Shown here: piece after piece, positions 56,261 through 64,000 of the stretch | Layout: each line of letters opens with the position of its first letter | Numbering within the stretch: position 1 is the stretch's first letter | NCBI GenBank assembly: GCA_015680685.1 | Contig: MNCI01022408.1 | Coordinates: 769,752-833,751, forward strand | From: Gnetum montanum | Lineage: Eukaryota > Streptophyta > Gnetopsida > Gnetales > Gnetaceae | Reading direction: 5' to 3' | Length of the DNA stretch: 64,000 nt | Translations under genes and position numbers: made by a program | Notes under the pieces: model-generated | The model's database searches: none | Seen by the model: the letters and a program-made list of their open reading frames with translations, nothing else | Told to the model about the DNA's origin: nothing

Positions 56261-56750
56261 CTGATGAGTGGCAAGGTACCCCTATGCTCAACCATACGAA
56301 TACGATCGTTTCACGCACAATCCGATCAAATTCCAAGGACTAAGTGCCTATGAGCCTTTTTGGAACAAGGACAGGTTGGTTGATTGTTGTCTTCCCAAGC
56401 TTACCTGTATGTCACAATTGTATGGTTAAGTAAGCTTGAGGCATATGATTTTTATAGCTTTTATGTTTTTATGTCCTATGCTAATAGGGAAAGAGAGAGA
56501 TAACTAAGTGACTAATTTAACTTAACTACTGATTAACTAGGTTCTAACTAATCCTAACACCAGTATCCATTCTCACTTGTCGTACACATCTTGAACCAGT
56601 GCAACACTATTGGGATTACCAAATGCTAATTGTTACTGGATTACCAAGTGTTACGTGCATGCTCGAAGTGATCTTATTTAGTGTATTTTAATAATTTGCT
56701 TAATTAATCAAAATAAATTGCTATGTTAATAACAAAAATGTAGAGTGCAT

Positions 56751-56777
56751 AAAATAAAATAAAATAAAATAAAATAA
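56751..56777. repeat. (AAAAT)n microsatellite in the LTR of G
   Basis: Five perfect aaaat units plus partial ones, in the part of the LTR corresponding to U5 or R. Confidence 0.85.
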
Positions 56778-57094
56778 ATGCATAAGAAAATAAAATAAAA
56801 GAAATGTGTAAGAAAAAAAATCTCAAGTGTTACAAGGATGAATCAAAGAGCTCTTCTTTATTGCTGTACACAAGGTGTGCTCAGGTACACAATGCTCAAA
56901 TAAAGATCCATCCACACGACTACCTCCTATTGCTAGCACTTGTAAAATACTCTAACTTTCAAACAAACTACAAGAGTTTTGCTACTTGACTACTGAAAGA
57001 CTTTCTTCCCCAAAATTCCTCTTGACTCCTTCTGAATTACTCCCTATTGTGCACTTGGACATTGTATTTATAGGCCCAAGAGTAACCTAGGAAT

Positions 57095-57276
57095 AACCGC
57101 TCTAATAATAACCACTCTAATAATTAGAGTAACCGCTCCAATAATTAGAGTAACTGCTCTAATAATAACCACGCTAATCATTAGATAACCGCTCTAATAA
57201 TTAGAGTAACTGCTCTAATAATAACCACACTAATCATTAGAGTAACCACTCTAATCATTAGAATAATCACTCTCAT
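57095..57276. repeat. Palindromic repeat array in the U3 of G
   Basis: About eight copies of a unit with core ctctaataattagag or ctaatcattag, separated by taaccg or taaccac. Each core is its own reverse complement or nearly so. Confidence 0.8.
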
Positions 57277-57278
57277 CA

Positions 57279-57290
57279 TACTTCCATGAC
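57279..57290 (-). other. Polypurine tract of G
   Basis: Minus strand gtcatggaagta after gacgagttttcattca, as in A. Confidence 0.7.
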
Positions 57291-59355
57291 TGAATGAAAA
57301 CTCGTCCTCGAGTTCCTTACAAAATATTGGGAAGGTATGGGATTATTGACTAATTGACAACTGACGGTGGAATGGGATGATAGACTCAACATTCCCAATG
57401 AATGGATCAATAAGAATATTACAACATTAGTGTTCATGACCATTATGGAGAACACTCATACATAAATGACATCCAAGCCTTTATTTGGTAGCTTGTAGAG
57501 AAAGAGAGAGAAAGAAAATGAAGCATGTTGCCACCAATGCCAAGATTGCGCCTTCCATTTTTTATCCATAGCCACGCCACCATACTTTCTCCTTTTATAA
57601 ATGCTCCAATTCTAATCCATCCTGAGTGCTTCCTCCAAGCCTAGTCCATTGTTTGTATGATCACCATCTACACACACAACACAGTCACAAATGAGTAAGG
57701 AAGATAATCCACAATGCAGTTGATACCTTGCCTTGATATGAAGCACATTGGCTGAGTTGTGATTATGGCAGAAACTGATTTGGAGATTTATCACTGGCAA
57801 CTACCCAAGGTGTAGGGGTTAGGCAATTAGTAAAATGGAAAAAATTGAAAAATTTGTATCACGGCCCCCACAACTAAGAGCAAACCTTTCATAGCTATCA
57901 AATGGAAAAACATGAGGAATAAGAAAGCTAAAAAATATCAATGGCAACGCCAATAAAATGGATGTCATGGATAGGGATGAAACAAGAAATGATTGATTGC
58001 AGGAAATGTTTAAGGAAAAGAAGTTAAGAATTTCATCAAAAAGAAATGCCAGTGGGTCCTCCTCAAAGCAGGCTCATGCCTTTTATGCCCTAACAAACCC
58101 AAAAACCAAAGAGTCTGTAGGCTCTAGGAATGTCATTTGGAAGCAAGAGTTAAAAAATTACCCACAAGAATTCTCCAAATAAAAAAAATGCATCAACCCA
58201 TAACGGACTAATGATAAAATCGACAATGACGTGGAAAATGGGAAGAAAGATGGAGAGGAGAGAATGGAATGGAATCCCAAGAACAAGGTTGTGTAAAGCA
58301 CCTTGTGTACTTTATGGTTAATGTGACTGAGTAGAACTCATCCCAAATCCAAACTCAAACAAACCACATCCAATGACCTTGCATCAATACACTTGACCAA
58401 TCCATCCACTTGACCAATCCATCCACCTGAAGTAACAAGAATGCTTCCACAAAAAGTTACCACCTTTCCAAAGAGAGCGAGATGGAGAAGTAGGAAGTGA
58501 GAAAGGGCCTCAGTTAGAGGGAACCTTCAGGCATGGGTAACATATCTTTTCAGTTCCATAACCAGTGCTTGTAGCCCATATTGCTTTATTATGTCTAAGG
58601 GGTGTGCTTTGAATTCTCACTCTCTTTTTTTCGTGAGAACCACACTATGCAAAAACTTATTTTTATTCACTCAGCTTCCCAATTTTTGAACAATGTCAGA
58701 ATGGCAGAAAACCCAAGAAAAAGCATCCAAGCACCAAAGAGAATGGCTAGCACAAATGCATCGAATCCCCTTGAAGTCACACACTTTTCATCCTTTGAAT
58801 CTTTCCTTGGTTTGAAAAGTACCCAGCCACTAATTCATTAAAATTTTACTTAGAAAAAAGGGACTATACAGTTCCAAGCCAAAGGAGACCATAGAGTTAT
58901 ATGGATGAGTGGACGGCATGGACTCATTGCCTGTTTTACCAAAAGAACCATACCTTAATATTAGCATCATAATTCAAAGGTAAAAACCAAACATTAGTAA
59001 TCAATATGATATAATTCAATCCACCATCATGAGCACTTATTGGATGACGAATAAAAGCAATCAAGCAAACAAAGAAATAGTAAAAATATGAATGATGGTG
59101 TAAAATAAAAATAAGAAGAAAAGTTGAAAGAATGTGTAAATAAAAGTCAAAAAGAACTAAGGGCCTAGGGCCTAGAATGGTTAGCATAGGTGGTGATCTC
59201 CTCCATGACTAAGTTGGAAGGACGAGATCTGAAATAGTAAGCAAGGTTATCCATCAACAGAGGTAGAATGCGTACTGGCTATCCTAAGCTCATGGAAAAG
59301 TTTGGTTTGTTGCACGTTGACCAAAAGTTTCTTGTCTAGGCTCTCAGGTTTGTAT
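57291..59355 (-). other. Spacer of element G, third ORF missing
   Basis: Contains conserved blocks on the minus strand equivalent to those of A, B and C: gtcctcctcaaagcaggctc (58057-58076, plus), gcatgggtaacat (58532-58544) and aatccccttgaagtcacac (58764-58782). Between about 57290 and 57900, where B and C have a 2.7 kb third ORF, only 0.6 kb of unrelated AT-rich sequence is found. Short ORFs here are not conserved. Confidence 0.55.
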
Positions 59356-59359
59356 ATTG

Positions 59360-60631
59360 TCATGGCCCATGAAGAAAAAGTTGCATAAATAATATAAGGT
59401 CCTCCCCACAGTGTTTGAATTTAGTACGTTGTGACACATGTGTGGGATTCCAGTAAAGAACCTTATCTCTTAGTTGATATTTAACTTTCCTAATCCTTAG
59501 GTCATGACGTTGCTTATTGAATGCCTTATGCAATTTGTTAGATGACAAGGCAGCTAGTCGGTTTCATCTAGCAAGTTAAGGGTTACCAACCGTTTTTTCT
59601 GTATTAAATCAAGGTCAAGGTTGAGGTCACATGCCATGAATAGTGTACGAACCTCAGTTTGAATGGGAAGCATTGGTAATTTACCGTACACTAACTCATA
59701 GGGAGAGTAGCTTGTAGGGAGTTTCCATGTGGAGCAGTGTGCCCAAAGAACATCGTTCAGTTTAGTGCTCCAGTCTCGCCTAAACTTGCTAATAGTTCTT
59801 GTCAATATTTTCGTAATCTCCCTATTGGTGAATTCTCTTTGACCATTTGCTTGGGGGTGGTATGGTGTAGTCAATTTATGCTCAACCCCTAAGCACTGCA
59901 TTAATTTCTGAAAAGTTACACCTATAAGTGTGTACCATTGTCTGAAATAAGTGCACGCGGCACACCAAACCTGTTTATGATTTGTTGTTAAACAAATCAT
60001 GCAACTGTAGATGATGTAAAATCTTTAACAGCAGTTACTTATGCCCATTTTGTTAGGTAATCAATGACAATAATAATATAAGCTTTTCCATTAGACATTG
60101 GTGTAATCAACCCCATAAATCAATTCCCCAAATGTCGAAGGGTTCTGATGGTTGAATCCGTTAGTGCGAATCCTCCATTCTAGCAGTCATTCCCCCATCA
60201 CGTTGACAACGCTCACAAGATTGGACAAAATGATGGGCATCCCAAAATAATGTAGGTCAATAATATCCTGCAAGCAAGATCTTGATGGCGATTCGTCTCC
60301 TAGTGTAATGACCCCCACAAGGACCCTCATGAGCATGTTGGAGAACTCACAGTTGATCTATATCAGGAAGACAGCATCGAACCAAGCCATTGGGACACAC
60401 TTTGTAAAGTTGCCCATTGATCTCCATAAAGTACTTGGCTCGGTGAAGAAACTGTTGTTTCTTCTTAACGTTTAACTCTTGTGGTGTTTGTTGGGTGAGG
60501 AGATAGGTAAGAATGCTATTGTACCCGTTTGTCTCCATGGGTGATTCATTATTCACTACACCAGCAAAGAGGAATTCATCAGGAAAATAATCAGAAATTG
60601 GATACTCATCCTCTTTGTTGTTCCATCGCAA
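59360..60631 (-). pseudogene. pol: Integrase of element G
   Basis: Open from 60631 (N-terminal linker; LYKVCPNGLVRCCLPD). The zinc region EGPCGGHYTRR, GYYWPTLFWDAHHFVQSCERCQRDGG follows after a stop (60345-60190). Core: EPFDIWGIDLWG (60150, frame then shifts), VPRALISDNGTH (near 59930), TTPYHPQANGQREFTNRE (59890-59830), so all three catalytic acids are present. A piece open at 60000-59554 includes KFRRDWSTKLNDVLWAH and SPYELVYGKLPMLPIQ. The tail (59548-59360) is KVKYQLRDKVLYWNP. At least two frameshifts. Confidence 0.8.
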
Positions 60632-60639
60632 CTAACATA

Positions 60640-62000
60640 AATGATCAGCAACTACATTCTCGGTGCCCTTGCGATCAATCATCGTTAAATCGAACTCTTG
60701 TAAGATTACAAGCCATCGTATGATACGAAGGATTACCATTGGCTTATTCATGAATAATCAGATTACACTATGATCTGTATGTATATATACTTTATATGCT
60801 AATACATGGTGTCTAAAATTTTCTAGTGTAAACACTACAACCATTAATTCTTTCTCTGTGGTAGTGTAGTTAAGTTGTGTACCAGCGATACTTCTCCTTG
60901 CATAGTGGATGTAATAAGGAAGCTTCTGGTCATCTAACTGTGTAAGCACAGCTCCTAAAGCATAGTTGGATGTGTCAGTCATGATATGGAAGGGTTTTGA
61001 CCAGTCAAGAGCTTGTAGAATGGGTGTTTCTACTAGCTTCTGTTTCAAAGTTTGGAAAGCTAATTCGCATTCCCTGGTCCACTCGAAAGGTACGTCCTTT
61101 TTTTTTTAATTCCACCAATGGTTTGGCAACCTTTGAAAAGTTCTCAATAAATCTCCTATAATAGCCAGTATGTCCAAGGAATGACCAAATATCTTTGAAA
61201 ATTTCTGGTTCACGGGTAATTCCTTGGATAATTTTGATGTTCTCAAGGTCTACCTCTATCCCTATGTGTGAGATTTTGTGCTCTAGTACTACGCCTTCTT
61301 GGACCATCAAATGAATTTTCTGCTAGTTGAGCCTCAAATTGATTTCTACACATCTTTTTAACACTTGCTCCAACCGGTCCAAGGCTTGATCAAAGTTTGC
61401 TCCATAAGTGGAGAAGTGGTCCATAAAGACCTCCACACCATTCCCTATCTGCTATTGGAATATGCTTAGAACCAGTCGTTGAAATGTTGCAGGGGCATTG
61501 CACAAGCCAAAGAGCATATGTTTGTATGCGAACGTTTCCAAGGACTAGTGAACATAGTCTTGGCTTAGTCTTCTAGGGCTATTTGTATTTGGTCATATTC
61601 ATTATATCCATCCAGAAAACTGTAATAGCGATGCCCTGCGATGGTGTCTAAGACTTGGTCGACAAATGGTCATGGAAAGTGATCTTTGAATGTTGCCATA
61701 TTTAGTAGCCTGAAATCTATGCACACCCTCCATTTGCCTACCTTTTTAGGCATAATAACTAAGGGGCTAACCCATCCGCTATCAGCAATGGGGTATATGA
61801 ACCCAGCCTTGAGAAGCTGTTGATTTCTTCCTTAACTACTTGCTTCAACGTAGGGTTCAATCGCCTCTGCAATTGTCTTCGAGGCTTCATGGAAGGGTCA
61901 GTGTAAATTCTATGTTGGCATATCCTAGGATCTATTCCAATTAATTTGGGATATGACCAAGCAAAGGCTTTCAACCATTTATTTATTACCTTCAACAATT
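60640..62000 (-). pseudogene. pol: Reverse transcriptase and RNase H of element G
   Basis: Entry open at 61998-61759: NKWLKAFAWSYPKLIGIDPRI and QLQRRLNPTLKQVVKEEI, a hallmark of Athila-type RT. Then FGLCNAPATFQRLV (61520), VFMDHFSTYG (61420, second catalytic Asp is His) and VLEHKISHIGIEVDLENIKII, GHTGYYRRFIENFSKVAKPLVEL (61310-61105). RNase H at 61048-60758 (ILQALDWSKPFHIMTDTSNYALGAVL, with TTTEKELMVVVFTLENFRHH). The final part near 60700-60640 has RKGTENVVADHL. Confidence 0.8.
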
Positions 62001-62394
62001 CTTCTTTCTATTGAGGAGCAAGCTTAGCGTTAATAATTATCAGTTTTCCATTTTTAAGGAACATGTATTCCATACCGGTGGGCAATGGTTTCAGCTCGAG
62101 GGGCTCCTGCTTAAATTTCTCAGGGATTTCCAACTTCCCCCAGTTAATATTTTCAAGGTTAAGACTTGGAAGTTAGCGGTGGACTTGCTCTAATGCATCT
62201 ATGCTATCGATGTAAGCACAAGTCAAACCCTCAATTGGTTCCATGCATATGAGTGAACTTCTTTCTTAATCAACTGTCAGCCACTGGGTGTCTTCCTATA
62301 GTGTGGCTACTGCATACAGGCATCTTTGTATGTTAATCACTTGTGCACACTAATTGCATGTAGGAAATGCTAAACTTTGCACAAACCATGACCT

Positions 62395-62850
62395 CTACAT
62401 ACAATTACACCTTATGTCACTGTATGTGATGCATAGAACTTTCTTCTTCTCAATCTTTCCAAATGTATTTTCCTTTGATATTTCTAGGGAAAGATCATGG
62501 ATTCCTAGGCGTGCGTCGATGGTCCTTAGCCATGCTTTTTCCATTATCATTGGGAAGTCCCCCTTACCATTGTTTACCTGAATTACTAAGAAGTCAGTTG
62601 GGTACGACCACTCACAAACAATGGTAACAATGTTTTTCACCAATCCTAATGGGACAGTGATGGATTGGTCGGCCAACTCTCGATGGATGTTGCTCTTTGT
62701 CAATGGAGGCAGGTTCCAGGCCTTATACATTTCTTGAGAAATAAAGTTGACACCAAAACCTAAATCCAAAAGAGCCTATCATAGCTCATTTCCAGTTATT
62801 TGTAAGTATATCAAAGGACTCTTAGGATCAGAGAATTTCCTAGGAAGGTG
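62395..62850 (-). pseudogene. pol: Protease of element G
   Basis: After two stops, ALLDLGFGVNFISQEMYKAW starts near 62775, then an open frame to 62395: NLPPLTKSNIHRELADQS, GLVKNIVTIVCEWSYPTDFLVI, FPMIMEKAWLRTIDARLGIHDLSLEI. The DLG form of the catalytic turn is intact. Upstream LIYLQITGNEL joins it to gag in one frame. Confidence 0.8.
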
Positions 62851-62862
62851 GCCAACTTTGAT

Positions 62863-64000
62863 CTAATCAGTGACCGCATGTGTTAGCATGACTGTATGCG
62901 TTGAGTGCAGTGATTGAGTTGAAGGAGGCTCCAAAGTTTTGATTGATACTACAGCGTCTAAGGAATTAGCCACTTGTGATTGCAAGGACTTGGTTGGTCT
63001 ATTAGTTATAAAGAAAGGTCTTTTCTTCATGTGGTTGTTGGAACCAATAGTAGGTTGAGAGTTAATAGCCCTTGTGGCATTACGTTGATGCGGCTGGGTA
63101 GGGATTTCACCTTGCATAGCTGGAGCAACTGGTAGTGGAGCTATTGGTGGAAGAGATGCAGCTGAATGAGAAGGATGATATGCTTGCAAAATATCGCCCC
63201 TAGTAGAGGGAGTCCCATAATACTCGCGGGCTTGGTAGTGAGGTTGAGAAGTGATGTGACCAATAGAGTCATGTGGGGAGATTTGCTGCTACATGTAATA
63301 TCCATATGGGTCAGGTTGTTGGTAAGGATAATGTTGCCTTGGTGGTGGCATTCCCCATAATTGTGGGTGCTACCACTGTTGATATTGCTCAATCGGTTGT
63401 GGTGGAGTTCCACTGGGATAATATCTTAAGGGTTGGTGGAATTGCCTTGGGTTACCTTGAGGATAAGGTAACCTTTGGGGTGTTTGCCTTTTATTTAATC
63501 GTGGGTTGAGTGCATACACCCCACACTCCTGCAGATGTGAGATTACAAGGCAACATCCCTTAGGATAGTCATATTCACATACCTCACATCCACTATCATT
63601 GTCTATTTTTGAATCCACAACCTCTTTAATGATGGCAACTTTGTCCTTACCCTTGCTACGTGCATGTTCAGCCTCTTTCTTTTTTCTTTTCTCACTACCT
63701 TGCTCTCTAGACTCCTCTACTATTTTAAGAATAGATTGAAATCTATTGTCTAGGGAATCCCACATTTGGTCTACCTTTGCCGATACTTCTGATGTCAACT
63801 TTTGGATAGGAAAAGTTTTCCTATTCACCATCTCTTCAAGTGGTGATTCTTCTTCATCCTCACAAAATCTTACTCCCCTCTTCCGAAGGGAAGGATCTCA
63901 GTTATACTCTTCCGCACTTTCTCTCTTTTGTAGCTCACCTTCTTCCTTAGCAACTTGCTCCAATAGTCTTTGAATTTGATGGGACCTAAGCTCGGATAGT
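62863..64000 (-). pseudogene. gag: gag of element G, C-terminal half
   Basis: At the window edge the frame reads LSELRSHQIQRLLEQVAKEE, the equivalent of ELRTHQFQEIIK in A. Open 63831-63370: FPIQKLTSEVSAKVDQMWDS, a Lys/Glu-rich helix, the Cys cluster CEVCEYDYPKGCC (near 63600-63560), YALNPRLNKRQ and a Pro/Gln/Tyr-rich tail. Continues to 62863 (QKRPF-type basic motif, Ser/Thr/Pro-rich) and runs into the protease. The best preserved gag tail among the Athila-type copies. Confidence 0.8.

Larger units (their letters stand above)
56262..57278 (-). repeat. LTR of element G
   Basis: 1017 bases. On the minus strand it starts tgatgagagtg after the purine tract and ends gccactcatca before the primer site. 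TATA box tataaata at 57065-57072 (minus). U3 is an array of ctctaat-type palindromes (57095-57276). Related to the LTRs of A in its right half (tattcgtatggttgag, tacct.gccactcatca). Confidence 0.88.
55037..64000 (-). mobile_element. Element G: Athila-type Ty3/gypsy with one LTR in the middle
   Basis: On the minus strand from the right edge: gag C-terminal half, protease, RT, RNase H, integrase, spacer, polypurine tract, LTR (57278-56262), primer site, gag N-terminal half to 55037. One LTR therefore serves as both ends. No third ORF. It is the least decayed Athila-type copy here (long open pieces of gag, protease, RT and integrase). It may be an opened one-LTR circle, or the centre of two elements that share an LTR. 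Confidence 0.7.

Noticed and set aside
1-64000. Host tRNA, rRNA or intact protein genes
   Set aside because: None seen; the tRNA-like hits are primer-binding sites of retrotransposons, and long ORFs belong to elements.

Overview
This window is a plant nuclear repeat block. I find no intact host protein gene, tRNA or rRNA gene. It consists of nested, decayed LTR retrotransposons: Ty3/gypsy of the Athila type (LTRs ending TG...CA, a tRNA-Asp-type primer site, and a third ORF after integrase), one Ty3/gypsy of the Tat/Ogre type (two RNase H domains), and one SIRE-like Ty1/copia element. Almost every reading frame carries stops and frameshifts. That suggests a large, repeat-rich, old seed-plant genome; the species cannot be named from this sequence.

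Layout. Element A (+, 1-5606) is an Athila-type derivative with gag but no pol; its first LTR runs off the left edge. It abuts element B (+, 5607-12507), which starts in the protease and keeps a long third ORF and a 3' LTR, so A probably sits inside B. Element D (+, 12757-17445) has a 5' LTR, primer site, gag, protease and the start of reverse transcriptase. It is cut by copia element E (17446-18686 and 50597-55036). E is split in its gag codons by element C (-, 18687-50596; imperfect target duplication tatga/tatgg), a complete Athila-type element. C is split in its non-coding spacer by element F (+, 24187-40712; perfect target duplication ttatt). The 3' LTR of E breaks off at 55036 against element G (-, 55037-64000), a single Athila-type LTR with primer site and gag on one side and polypurine tract, integrase, RT, protease and gag on the other.

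Most notable biology. (1) In F, protease and reverse transcriptase are separated by about 5 kb that can be read as one sense intron. On the opposite strand it holds a five-exon gene whose junctions keep frame, encoding roughly 1,000 residues of unrecognised protein. (2) Two of the Athila-type copies (B and C) carry, between pol and the third ORF, an LTR-like block (GATATC cores plus TATA boxes) and then a splice donor. An acceptor-like position lies at the ATG of the third ORF in A, B and C, so this ORF may have its own promoter and leader intron. (3) G has the layout expected of a one-LTR circle opened within gag. (4) E has gag and an envelope-position ORF but no pol. (5) The non-coding spacer shows short blocks recognisable in four copies although the ORFs have decayed.

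All calls rest on reading the sequence and on known family motifs. No database search was possible, and boundaries of decayed parts are approximate.
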